A stretch of 35,710 bases of DNA from Rickettsiales bacterium (GTDB taxonomy: Bacteria; Pseudomonadota; Alphaproteobacteria; Rickettsiales; JABSSG01), in contig JABSSG010000008.1 in assembly GCA_013214525.1 (NCBI GenBank), forward strand, positions 1 to 35,710. The letters run 5' to 3'. Shown in pieces: positions 25,884-34,085 of this stretch. Every line of letters begins with the position of its first letter. Position 1 is the first letter of the stretch. A program made the translations under genes and the position numbers. The notes beneath the pieces are model-generated. The model ran no database searches. It had not been told where the DNA came from and saw only the letters and a list, made by a program, of their open reading frames with translations.

Positions 25884-26456
25884 ATGAGCGAAAGTCATAC
25901 AAGGAAATTTGAACAAATAAAAACAATTGATTCAAAAATAAATGATCTGGAAAATACAATCAAATATGCAGAACAACAACTTGCTAACCTACAACAGCGG
26001 AATATCCATAATGACTGCTACAAATCACATTATTTAATACAAGCACAACGTAATATTGAAATCCATATACAAGAATATAGAAATAAACTTTACGAACTTA
26101 CAATACTCAGGGATAGTTCATTAATCTTTAAAAGCCATGTAGATCTAATGCAAGAAAATATTGCTCAATATATTACAGACCTCAACATAGGCACTGCTCT
26201 TAAAACCACAGATCATAAAAATATTTTTGAGAAATTAGAACCGTTAATAAAGTCATCAATACAAATACCTAGTATACAACTTAGTCAACTGACTGATACA
26301 AATCTTGTTAACAATCAATTAGAACTATTAGAAGAAACATCAACTCAGCCACTTGATATCAGTCAGTTACTAGATATAGATACACTAACATATACCGAAA
26401 ATGAAGTCCTAGGAAACATGGAACATGTATATGAATCATATGATTTGACAATTTAA
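25884..26456 (+). CDS. Uncharacterised coiled-coil protein
   Basis: I do not recognise this 190-residue protein. Residues about 8-90 form a heptad-like coiled coil rich in Gln, Asn, Glu and Ile; the last 70 residues are acidic with several Leu-rich turns (LSQLTDTNLVNNQLELLEE). There is no signal peptide, membrane segment or cysteine pattern; it has a single Cys at about 46. It has its own predicted promoter and stands opposite the end of lolD, 18 bases away, so it is a single-gene unit. It resembles the 247-residue protein at 12624 in general architecture (coiled coil plus acidic tail), but I see no aligned sequence. Confidence 0.7.
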   Translation: MSESHTRKFEQIKTIDSKINDLENTIKYAEQQLANLQQRNIHNDCYKSHYLIQAQRNIEIHIQEYRNKLYELTILRDSSLIFKSHVDLMQENIAQYITDLNIGTALKTTDHKNIFEKLEPLIKSSIQIPSIQLSQLTDTNLVNNQLELLEETSTQPLDISQLLDIDTLTYTENEVLGNMEHVYESYDLTI

Positions 26457-26474
26457 CGTTAATACAAAAAATAT

Positions 26475-27161
26475 TTAGATTCTGGTTGTTAATTTGCCAT
26501 TTTTTATAGTTACAACTCTGTCAGCTAATTTGGCAATTTCATTATTATGTGTAACTATCACCAAACTCTTTTTTAACTTCCGCATTGTTGTAAATAAGAG
26601 ATTTAAAACCTTTGTAGCGTTATCTTGATCTAAATTACCCGTAGGCTCATCAGCCAAAATTATTTTAGGATCATGAACTAGACTTCTAGCAATAGCAACT
26701 CTTTGTTGTTCTCCTCCTGAAAGCTGAGTAGGGTAATGATCTGCACGATTATGCAACCCTAATTTTCTTAACAAGTTTTCTGCATGTTTTCTCCCTTCTT
26801 TAATAGAAATTCTATGCAATCTAAGAGGTAATATTACATTTTCCAAAGCTGTAAAATCATTAAGTAAATTATGAGACTGGTAGACAAAACCTATATTATT
26901 TCTTCTATATAAAGTTCTTTGTTTATCACTAACTTTCACAAAATTTTTATCATCTATAATAATATCACCATTATCAGGTAAATCTAAAAGACCTATTACA
27001 TGAAGAAAAGTTGTTTTACCACAACCAGAAGGTCCAACAAGTGCAACTATTTCATTTTCAAACAATTCAAAATTAGCATCCTTAAGCACCTGAATAATTT
27101 TTGTTCCCTGCTTAAAGGATTTTCCTAACAATTTTGCTTGTAATAATTTTTTTTTACTCAT
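26475..27161 (-). CDS. lolD: Lipoprotein-releasing system ATP-binding protein LolD
   Basis: ATPase of the LolCDE complex, which extracts outer-membrane lipoproteins from the inner membrane and passes them to LolA. The 228-residue protein carries Walker A GPSGCGKTT, signature LSGGEQQRVAIARSL, Walker B ILADEPTGNLD and a following H-loop (IVTHN), the pattern of the MacB/LolD branch of ABC ATPases. The length is normal. Its start overlaps the permease gene's end by 8 bases, indicating coupling. BamB in this window is one expected lipoprotein client. Confidence 0.95.
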   Translation of the reverse strand: MSKKKLLQAKLLGKSFKQGTKIIQVLKDANFELFENEIVALVGPSGCGKTTFLHVIGLLDLPDNGDIIIDDKNFVKVSDKQRTLYRRNNIGFVYQSHNLLNDFTALENVILPLRLHRISIKEGRKHAENLLRKLGLHNRADHYPTQLSGGEQQRVAIARSLVHDPKIILADEPTGNLDQDNATKVLNLLFTTMRKLKKSLVIVTHNNEIAKLADRVVTIKNGKLTTRI

Positions 27162-28398
27162 GCTTTACTCCTTGTGCAGGATGAATTCTACTTGCTCTAT
27201 AAGAAGGATAAATAGTGGCTAATAAAGATAATATCAAGGAAACAATAGTAATAATAACAACATCTTTCACCTCTACCTTGGAAGGTAATACTTCTAAATA
27301 ATAAATAATTGGATCAAATAAATTAGTACCAGAAATATCGGAGATAAAGTTCTTGATATCATCTATATACAAAGCAAAAAGCAAACCTAAAATAACTCCT
27401 AACATAGTGCCAATTCCACCAAGTATAGCTCCACAAAATAAAAAAATTCTCATGATTGAACCTTTTGTAAAACCAATTGTTCTAAGAATCGAAATTTCTT
27501 TAGTTTTATCAGTAACCAACATCGTCAGTCCTGAAATTATATTAAATACTGCAACTATAACTATAAAAGTAAGAATTACAAACATCACAGTCCGTTCAGT
27601 TTTAAGTGCGTTAAAAAGCGACTTATTTAAATTTTGCCAATTTCTTATAAGATATTTTCCTTTTAAATTATTACGTATTTGCTTAGAAGTTTGATCAATA
27701 TCAATTTCACCATTAGTAAACACTTCAAACTTATTAACTGATTTTGGCAGATTAAAAAAAACTTGACCAATTTTTAAAGGAATAATTGCGTAAATATTAT
27801 CATATTCACTTAATCCACTACGAAAAATCCCTTCAACATAAAAATCTTTAGCATTAGGAATTACACCTACTATTGTAGAGGTAAATTCAGGAGAAACTAA
27901 TTTAACTATATCACCCACTCTTACTCTTAAATTAAAAGCTAAATTTGACCCCAATAAAACTCCGTTTGCTTTTTTAATCTTCTTAGGGTTTCTCTCTGAA
28001 TTTTGTAACACTGGATAATATTTTAGTTTATCCATACTAATCGCTTTAACTACAATTCCTCGTGAATTTTTATCGTAAGAGATTAATCCTTGAGACTCAA
28101 TTATTGGGAAAACATTCTTAACATCAGTAGTTGTTTTTATTTTTTGAGTCAAACTGTTATATTTCTTTATCGCTTGTGTAGGATTATAATTTGTAACAAT
28201 TATATCGCTATTAAACCCTTTTAATTTACTAGTTAATTCAATCCGATAACCATTCATAACAGAAATTACTACCACTAAAGCTGCTACCCCTAACATAATA
28301 CCTAAAAGCGACAATATAGCTGTAACAGATATTAATGCTTCTCTCTTTTTTGCTTGAAGATATTTAATTGCAATTAACAACTCAGTGCTTAAAGACAT
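27154..28398 (-). CDS. lolC: Lipoprotein-releasing system permease LolC/LolE
   Basis: Inner-membrane permease of the lipoprotein-release transporter, 414 residues. It has one N-terminal transmembrane helix (about 23-48, followed by VISVMNGYR), a periplasmic domain of about 220 residues, and three C-terminal helices ending at HPAQGVKHE, the FtsX/MacB-like topology. The motif MNGYRIELTSKL-like and the late LRTIGFTKGSIMRIF coupling helix fit LolC/LolE. Many alphaproteobacteria have only one such permease that acts as a homodimer, so the C or E label is nominal. It overlaps proS by 17 bases upstream and lolD by 8 downstream, forming the proS-lolC-lolD unit. Confidence 0.94.
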   Translation of the reverse strand: MSLSTELLIAIKYLQAKKREALISVTAILSLLGIMLGVAALVVVISVMNGYRIELTSKLKGFNSDIIVTNYNPTQAIKKYNSLTQKIKTTTDVKNVFPIIESQGLISYDKNSRGIVVKAISMDKLKYYPVLQNSERNPKKIKKANGVLLGSNLAFNLRVRVGDIVKLVSPEFTSTIVGVIPNAKDFYVEGIFRSGLSEYDNIYAIIPLKIGQVFFNLPKSVNKFEVFTNGEIDIDQTSKQIRNNLKGKYLIRNWQNLNKSLFNALKTERTVMFVILTFIVIVAVFNIISGLTMLVTDKTKEISILRTIGFTKGSIMRIFLFCGAILGGIGTMLGVILGLLFALYIDDIKNFISDISGTNLFDPIIYYLEVLPSKVEVKDVVIITIVSLILSLLATIYPSYRASRIHPAQGVKHE

Positions 28399-29689
28399 CG
28401 TATTCTTTTTTTATAAAAGCGATAGCGTCCTCATAAGAGAACTTATTAATCTCTTGCGTCTCTCTATTTTTTATTTCAACTACATTCTCTTTAATTAGCC
28501 TATCACTAATTATCACTTGCCATGGAATGCCTATTAAATTATGTAAAGCCAACTTGCTACCAGGCGAAGAAGAAGAATCATCATACAAAACTTCTATTTT
28601 CGCTTTCTCAAATTGGTTATAGATTTTCTCAGCAATTTTACAACAATCTTCACTTTTTGCATGAAGGTCAATCAAAGCAACCTGAAATGGAGAAATAGCC
28701 TTAGACCAAATCATTCCTTGCTTATCATGAGATGCTTCTATTACTGCTGCTGCAATTCTAGAAATACCAATTCCATAACAACCACAATGAGGAAAGATTT
28801 GTTTGCCTTCTTTATTTGTAACGGTCACATTCATAGCTTCTGTATATTTTGTGCCAGAATAAAATATATGACCAAGCTCAATACTCTTATGTTTTTTCAG
28901 TGTCGCTTTATCCTTAGAAGAAGTTTCATCTGTAAGAATTTCATCTGTAACAGAATAAGTTTGACGAATTTTTTGTATATCAGGGTTTTCTTTCTTTAAC
29001 TCTTCTTCAATAACTGAATCATAAGTAATTTCACTTTCTCCTTCATTGGCCATCACATGAAATTCATGGGTTAGATCTCCGCCAATCGGACCACTTGGAG
29101 CCCTTGCTGGTATTATAGATAACCCAATCTTTCTGAATATATTTATATATGTTTCAAACATCTTGTTATAAGTTTGCTCAGCAGACTCCTTGTCCAAATC
29201 AAAAGAATAAGCATCCTTCATATAAAATTCTCTACATCTAAGCAACCCAAATCTAGGACGAATTTCATCACGAAACTTCCATTGAATTTGATAAAAATTT
29301 TTAGGTAGAGCTTTATAAGATTTAATATTACCTCTAAACAAATCTGTAATTACTTCTTCATTGGTTGGACCAAATAATAATTTATTCTCATGACGATCTA
29401 AAATTCTCAATAATTCTTTTCCATAGCTCTCAGCTCTCCCTGACTCTTGCCATAACGTTTCTGGTTGGATGCAAGGCATTAAAACTTCAATAGCACCTGA
29501 TTTATTCATCTCTGTTCTAACTATTTCCTCAATTTTTTTTAGAACACGCAATCCAAGTGGTAGCCAAACATAAATACCTGAGTTCTGTTGCCTAATCATA
29601 CCAGAACGCAACATTAGCTTATGTGATACTAACGAAGCATCTGCTGGATCATTTTTTAATGCTGGAATAAAATAATTTGATATTCTCAT
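28382..29689 (-). CDS. proS: Prolyl-tRNA synthetase, short alphaproteobacterial form
   Basis: Class II synthetase charging tRNA-Pro. At 435 residues it lacks the editing (INS) domain present in the approximately 570-residue E. coli enzyme, as is usual in alphaproteobacteria. Motif 1 (SGIYVWLPLGLRVL), motif 2 (FRDEIRPRFGLLRCREFYMKD, then AYSFD) and motif 3 (GCYGIGISR) are intact, and the C-terminal anticodon-binding domain is complete. It is the first gene of proS-lolC-lolD, overlapping lolC by 17 bases. A near-consensus promoter lies 35 bases upstream. Confidence 0.96.
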   Translation of the reverse strand: MRISNYFIPALKNDPADASLVSHKLMLRSGMIRQQNSGIYVWLPLGLRVLKKIEEIVRTEMNKSGAIEVLMPCIQPETLWQESGRAESYGKELLRILDRHENKLLFGPTNEEVITDLFRGNIKSYKALPKNFYQIQWKFRDEIRPRFGLLRCREFYMKDAYSFDLDKESAEQTYNKMFETYINIFRKIGLSIIPARAPSGPIGGDLTHEFHVMANEGESEITYDSVIEEELKKENPDIQKIRQTYSVTDEILTDETSSKDKATLKKHKSIELGHIFYSGTKYTEAMNVTVTNKEGKQIFPHCGCYGIGISRIAAAVIEASHDKQGMIWSKAISPFQVALIDLHAKSEDCCKIAEKIYNQFEKAKIEVLYDDSSSSPGSKLALHNLIGIPWQVIISDRLIKENVVEIKNRETQEINKFSYEDAIAFIKKEYDVFKH

Positions 29690-29723
29690 TTCGGCTTTGA
29701 ATGTTTAAATGCATAATCAGCCA

Positions 29724-29752
29724 AGTATAGCTTTCTTAAAGAAATATCGCAA
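29724..29752 (-). promoter_or_regulatory. Predicted promoter for proS-lolC-lolD
   Basis: Minus strand: TTGCGA (29752-29747), 17-base spacer, TATACT (29729-29724), start near 29717, about 28 bases before the ATG. A palindromic TTTCTTTAAGAAA lies in the spacer. Confidence 0.6.
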
Positions 29753-29864
29753 CAATAACTAACGCAATCCAGTAAACTGAATAAATTCTAACTTTAAAGA
29801 GCATGGCGTGTATTGTTTACTACACCTAAAATCTCGTTATTTTCAAGTACTATGATAACTTTAA

Positions 29865-31262
29865 CTATAAAACATCACTACCACCAAAAGTAATCCCCAA
29901 TGCTACCGTACCTGGTATTGCTTCCTCTACATTATTATCACTTTCATTACTGCTTCTTTGATCAGAAAATTGCAATTCATTTGCGATTGTTGGCCCTTCT
30001 AATGGAGAAGATTCCTCAAGTACTTCAGGTCTCTCAGTTGGAGAAGGAGTAGGAACTATTGATATATCATCATAATCTGCAGCTACAACTATACTTGGAG
30101 CATAAGTAGGAGCACCTGACCGCCCCACACTCACACCTACCTCTTCTACAAGCCTTGCCATTGCTTCAACTGCATCGATATCCAAGTCATTTATCTGACT
30201 ACTTAGTGTTTCCACAATCTGTGCTTCAGAAAGAGAAGATAAGCTCGGAAATAACCACTGAATACCTGATAGCTCTGAGCTATCTTTTGTAGCCTCTATC
30301 AATTTTATTAAGTCTTCTTTGCTTAAACCATTTAGAACTCTAATTAATTCTTCTTTTTTAGAAGATTTAATAGATTCCTTTATTGCAGCTTCTAATTCTC
30401 GTTCTTCCACTGATCTTGAACCTAGCATTTCAGGCGAAACATACGACATTGCTGATTGAGATGCTACTGAAGAACTTAATGATGATTCAAAATGACGCAC
30501 CACTTCTAGACCTTCTTGTAACTGCTCTAAAGTTAACTCACTCATGTGTTCTTGTAACATTTCTATCAATTCTTCTTTAGAAGATTTTTGGAGAATCTTT
30601 CTATGCATCTTAGATAATTTTTTTCCTGATTTTGCTTGAATGCGTTCAGCCACTTGTACTAAATCTTCTTTGCTTAACCTACTTGCAATTTCGATTGCTT
30701 CTTCCTCCAAAGATTTTCTCTTTCCCTTCTTATGTGATCGTTTTTTCCCAGTTACTTCAGAAGTTAGTGACCCACCTGAATATGACATTGCAGACCCAGA
30801 TGAAGCTGTAGCTGATGTAACACTTCTATACCCACTAACACTAGCATCATTCATAAGAGTTGTAGAAGATGGTTCAGATATATCAGGACTCTCATGCCCC
30901 CTAATCAATTCCAGTGCTTCAGTATGCCTCACTGAAGCAGCAAGATCTTGAGCTGACTCTGCTCCACCATATCTAAATGATCTCCAACTTGCTACTACAC
31001 TTTCAGTGTTTGCACCTAATTCAAATGCCAGTCTAATTGCATTTCGAGAACCTCCTTTTGCTATTAACAATCCAAGAGGCGTAACACCATGAGAACTAGA
31101 ATATTGATTTATTGCATTTGGATTACTTCTTGCAAATATTCTTGCTTCTCTAAACCTTCCATATAGTAAATGATCTCCAAGTATTTTTGCTTCAATTGAA
31201 GAATTTTGTAAATCTCCACTTACTCCATCAAGCAACGCACCAAAGAATGTTTTCGCTTTCAT
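29865..31262 (-). CDS. Ankyrin-like, Ser/Glu-rich protein with a basic nuclear-localisation-like patch (candidate effector)
   Basis: An unrecognised 465-residue protein, without signal peptide. Residues about 25-122 look like two or three degenerate ankyrin repeats (GVTPLGLLIAKGGSRNAIRLAF, then a similar ESAQDLAASVRHTEALELI). Residues 135-170 are Ser/Thr-rich. A cluster of ten basic residues in KKRSHKKGKRKS (173-184) resembles a bipartite nuclear-localisation signal. From 195 to 360 there are several imperfect copies of S-K-[EK]-[ED]-L-[IV] (197, 228, 302, 314) in helical segments. The C-terminal 80 residues are acidic, Pro/Ser-rich and probably disordered. Codon use appears less AT-biased than in neighbouring genes. 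It has its own promoter (31293-31321). Host-cell action is an inference. Confidence 0.8.
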   Translation of the reverse strand: MKAKTFFGALLDGVSGDLQNSSIEAKILGDHLLYGRFREARIFARSNPNAINQYSSSHGVTPLGLLIAKGGSRNAIRLAFELGANTESVVASWRSFRYGGAESAQDLAASVRHTEALELIRGHESPDISEPSSTTLMNDASVSGYRSVTSATASSGSAMSYSGGSLTSEVTGKKRSHKKGKRKSLEEEAIEIASRLSKEDLVQVAERIQAKSGKKLSKMHRKILQKSSKEELIEMLQEHMSELTLEQLQEGLEVVRHFESSLSSSVASQSAMSYVSPEMLGSRSVEERELEAAIKESIKSSKKEELIRVLNGLSKEDLIKLIEATKDSSELSGIQWLFPSLSSLSEAQIVETLSSQINDLDIDAVEAMARLVEEVGVSVGRSGAPTYAPSIVVAADYDDISIVPTPSPTERPEVLEESSPLEGPTIANELQFSDQRSSNESDNNVEEAIPGTVALGITFGGSDVL

Positions 31263-31292
31263 ACATATTCTCTCTATTAAATTATGCTACCC

Positions 31293-31321
31293 ATAGTATT
31301 ATTTTGTGAATTACTAGTCAA
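31293..31321 (-). promoter_or_regulatory. Predicted promoter for the ankyrin-like gene
   Basis: Minus strand: TTGACT (31321-31316), 17-base spacer, TACTAT (31298-31293), start near 31287, followed by a GAGAG ribosome-binding site before the ATG at 31262. Confidence 0.65.
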
Positions 31322-31440
31322 ATAAATTTTTTATTATGCTTAAAACTTCTCATCTTTACACATTTTCAACTTAAGGCTTTCTTTATTATGACAATAGTGC
31401 AACATGAATAATATTTTTTACAAGAAACAAACAATATTAC

Positions 31441-31468
31441 TTGATTTTAATATTTCTTTTTATATGGT
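31441..31468 (+). promoter_or_regulatory. Weak candidate promoter for the porin gene
   Basis: TTGATT (31441-31446), 16-base spacer, TATGGT (31463-31468), about 38 bases before the ATG. A porin is expected to be strongly expressed, and this -10 is poor, so the true promoter may lie elsewhere in the 31322-31440 stretch. Confidence 0.35.
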
Positions 31469-31505
31469 GAGGATGGCTGATTTAACTTAATCAATAATCA
31501 AAACC

Positions 31506-32807
31506 ATGAACAAAAAATTTTATGCCTCCTTACTTTTATCAACTGCATTATTCACCCTCTCAGCATCTGCTGATTATATATTATCTAACTCAAACGACTT
31601 TAAAGTCACTTTAGGATTCGACACAAATTTTCAAGGAGGAGCTAGATTTCAATCAAAATCAAAAACTAAACAGCTCAAAGATGGACAAGTAGTAATAATA
31701 GGCCCTTCTGCAAACAACGAAGATGTTGCTTTTAATAGCTCTGCACATGCTCATTTAGGAGCAGAAAACAAAACAAAATCTGGCACTACATATGGAGTGC
31801 ATGTTGGTATTTTTGCTAGCACAAGAGGCGGACTTCCCTCAAGAGATTACTTAGGAAGAACTTATGGCTTCCTTGAAAATAATAATTGGGGAAGATTTGA
31901 ATTTGGCACAAAAAAAGGAGCATCAACTAGCATGCAGATTGATGGAGATGAAGTAGCAGCTGGCTCTGGTGGTTTTGCTGGTGATTGGGATAATTATTTA
32001 AGCTTAAATTCATACCAAGCCTCCACAAACTATGAAACGATAGCCACAAATGAAGATAATTTCACAACTGGCACAGAGTTAGTAATTAAAGATAGTTCTA
32101 GTTCTGCAAATAATGAGGGTACTAGAAAAATCACTTATTATACACCCAAATATAATGGGTTACAATTAGGTATCTCTTACATTCCAGACGAGGCTAACAG
32201 AGGAGGAAATAAAAAAGATGATCGTATTTTTGTAAAAAATGGCCCAACTAGAAAATTAAAAAATGCTTTCATGGGAGCGGTCGCTTATGATAAAAAAATT
32301 GATGATCAGCAAAGTTTTAGAATCGTTTTAGTAGGAGAAACTGGTACAGTAAGAATAAGCTCTCAAGACAAATCAAATAATAGAAGATATACTAAAAACC
32401 CAGTTGGTTATAGCATTGGTGGAGTATATTACTATGATAAATTTGGCGTTGCTGGCTCATATGGAAGTAAAGGAAAATTTCCGTATAGAAAAGGAGTTAA
32501 TGCAAAAAGAGATTACTTTTTAACTGCTGGAGTTTCTTATCAAATTACTGATAAAATTAAAACTAGCTTAACATATTTCCATTCTGATAATAGAAATAAG
32601 CTTGATATCATATCTGTTGGAGCAAATTATTCTTGGATGCCTGGCGTACAACCATATGTTGAAGCAACCTATGTAACAGCTAAACAGAAATATAATTATG
32701 ATCCACAAGATTATAATAGCGACTCTAACAATGACACAGATGTTGGAAGAACTAACTTTAAAAATAGAGGAGCTGTTGTTCTAACTGGTGTAAGAATTAA
32801 TATTTAA
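31506..32807 (+). CDS. Outer-membrane porin, Gram-negative type
   Basis: A 433-residue beta-barrel porin of the alphaproteobacterial/Porin_4 kind. The signal peptide ends at ASA/DYIL (cleavage after residue 22). The mature protein has alternating-residue beta strands, loops rich in Gly, Ser, Asn and Asp, and the recurring GVSY/YGSKG/GVHVGIFAST-like strand ends. The segment NNWGRFEFGTKKGAS and the late SYSWMPGVQPYVEATY-type strand pair are typical. It ends in Ile rather than the usual Phe. It should be the main diffusion channel, assembled by BAM (of which BamB is in this window). It is followed by a strong terminator at 32846-32877, so the gene is a single-gene unit. Confidence 0.88.
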   Translation: MNKKFYASLLLSTALFTLSASADYILSNSNDFKVTLGFDTNFQGGARFQSKSKTKQLKDGQVVIIGPSANNEDVAFNSSAHAHLGAENKTKSGTTYGVHVGIFASTRGGLPSRDYLGRTYGFLENNNWGRFEFGTKKGASTSMQIDGDEVAAGSGGFAGDWDNYLSLNSYQASTNYETIATNEDNFTTGTELVIKDSSSSANNEGTRKITYYTPKYNGLQLGISYIPDEANRGGNKKDDRIFVKNGPTRKLKNAFMGAVAYDKKIDDQQSFRIVLVGETGTVRISSQDKSNNRRYTKNPVGYSIGGVYYYDKFGVAGSYGSKGKFPYRKGVNAKRDYFLTAGVSYQITDKIKTSLTYFHSDNRNKLDIISVGANYSWMPGVQPYVEATYVTAKQKYNYDPQDYNSDSNNDTDVGRTNFKNRGAVVLTGVRINI

Positions 32808-32845
32808 ATTCACAAATCTGTTATAACTTTATAGTGAAATTTCTT

Positions 32846-32877
32846 AAAAAGAGCAGTAATTTGTGCTGCTCTTTTTT
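32846..32877 (+). terminator. Intrinsic terminator of the porin gene
   Basis: A stem of 11 pairs, AAAAAGAGCAG (32846-32856) with CTGCTCTTTTT (32866-32876), around a 9-base loop, followed by T. It lies 38 bases after the porin stop. The A-run on the 5' side could make it bidirectional. Confidence 0.9.
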
Positions 32878-33381
32878 CATTTTTGAGACTTCTAGTTCAC
32901 TCTCAACTCATTTAGAAAGATATCTCTGTATCCAATATTATTTTTGTGTGGAATAGGGTTAAACCACAACTAGGAAATTAATACAACACGTATATCACAT
33001 TTTAACTGGAGTATATTAATCATTATCAGTAAGACATTAAAGTTAATAATTTCTTCACAATTAAAATTGTTATCACTTACTACTGCTAAATTGCTAAAAT
33101 CGTAAGCTCCATGCTATCAAGTAATAATAGAGGCGTTATGTAATATTACTAAGAAGTGATGGTTGTGCATCAGCGTCTGACCACATAATTATTTTTATCA
33201 ATTTTAAATAATTCCATAATATATACTAATCGTATTTAGTATAATACTTTAGCATAAAGCAAATATTTCTTGATCTTCTTTGTAAGATACAGACTTTGTA
33301 GTGATGTGTAAGTTCATCAACAGAGACATGCGCAATTTTTGTGAATAAGTAATAGTTTTCAGTACATTACAAAGGCATTTT
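32878..33381. other. Intergenic region, no gene recognised
   Basis: AT-rich space between the porin terminator and the convergent cysteine-rich gene. I find no coherent frame on either strand; a 64-codon frame at 33249-33443 runs antisense-overlapping into the next gene's tail and has no family resemblance. A 7-bp inverted repeat, ATACTAA (33223-33229) and TTAGTAT (33236-33242), lies downstream of the cysteine-rich gene on its strand and might help end its transcript. A more GC-rich patch at 33155-33185 has no identified content. Confidence 0.4.
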
Positions 33382-33972
33382 TTATAGCTCTGTGTGATCT
33401 TGCTCACCAGCACAGCTAATAATATCTTTTGCCTCAAACTCATCTTGACATACTTCTAAACTGTATACGCCGTCCCAATTATACACATTTTCTTCCCACT
33501 TTGGAGCGATCTGACACGGATGTTCAGCAGTTGCACATGCCACTAGGGATTGCACATCAGTTTGTTGTACAATGTGAGTATTGGTATTTGCCTTACATAC
33601 CGTGATATCGTTTTCTTTAAATATCTTAAAGCATTCTTCGGATGAAAATTTGTTTACTTCTAAGGAGTCACATTTTACTACCCCTCGTTTTGCGAATGCT
33701 TTGAGACAAAGCTTAAGATCGTATTTTTTAGGAAACTCTCTATGTAAGTGTGAGTTTTTTGTATCAAGAAATTCTTGAGCAGACTTAAATTCTTTTCCTG
33801 TTTTATATGAGCATACTTTGATGCCCTCTTTATCGAAAATGGTAAAACATTTTTCGGCTCTATAGTCGTTATCAGACATAGTGTTTGTAAAATCTTCTAT
33901 ATTATCACGTGCTTTCTTTACTACTTTTTCTGTTTTTTTAAGACCTTTTTTAATTTCTTTCATAAAGCTCAT
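33382..33972 (-). CDS. Cysteine-repeat protein ending in HTEL (candidate host-directed effector)
   Basis: An unrecognised 196-residue protein. The ATG at 33972-33970 is preceded by AAGGA at proper spacing; an in-frame upstream start at 34008 falls inside the promoter -10 and is rejected. The N-terminus is a basic amphipathic helix (residues 4-25), not a signal peptide. Four copies of C-x3-F-x3-[GD]-[IV]-x2-C occur at 42-54, 89-101, 114-126 and 175-187, plus a C-x6-C at 146-153: ten cysteines, all plausibly paired. The C-terminus is Cys-x5-HTEL, matching the 13460-13843 protein. HTEL is an ER-retrieval variant in eukaryotes. It is directly preceded by a perfect TTGACA promoter. The neighbouring upstream gene (34086) is on the same strand, 113 bases away. 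Confidence 0.82.
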   Translation of the reverse strand: MSFMKEIKKGLKKTEKVVKKARDNIEDFTNTMSDNDYRAEKCFTIFDKEGIKVCSYKTGKEFKSAQEFLDTKNSHLHREFPKKYDLKLCLKAFAKRGVVKCDSLEVNKFSSEECFKIFKENDITVCKANTNTHIVQQTDVQSLVACATAEHPCQIAPKWEENVYNWDGVYSLEVCQDEFEAKDIISCAGEQDHTEL

Positions 33973-34006
33973 AGCGTTCCTTTTAATTGGTTTCAATATT
34001 ACTATC

Positions 34007-34034
34007 AATATATAACATTACGAACTGATGTCAA
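34007..34034 (-). promoter_or_regulatory. Near-consensus promoter for the cysteine-repeat gene
   Basis: Minus strand: TTGACA (34034-34029), 16-base spacer, TATATT (34012-34007), start near 34000, 28 bases before the ATG. This is the strongest -35 in the window. Confidence 0.75.
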
Positions 34035-34085
34035 AGAATATTAACAATACTTGATTAAAAATACCGTAAATTTCATTGTCCAATG

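Noticed and set aside
29865-31262. Open frames antisense to the ankyrin-like gene (for example 30640-30951)
   Set aside because: They mirror the low-complexity Ser/Glu codons of the real gene and have no own promoter or start signal.
33150-33185. GC-richer patch with a weak hairpin (TGTG...CACA) as a transposon end or small RNA
   Set aside because: The stem is only four plus three pairs with mismatches and nothing nearby supports it.
33249-33443. 64-residue frame on the minus strand overlapping the cysteine-repeat gene
   Set aside because: It overlaps the real gene's 3' end in another frame, lacks a ribosome-binding site and resembles nothing.
33970-34008. A longer N-terminus (start at 34008) for the cysteine-repeat protein
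   Set aside because: That start lies inside the -10 of a TTGACA-16-TATATT promoter, while the ATG at 33972 has AAGGA in the right place.
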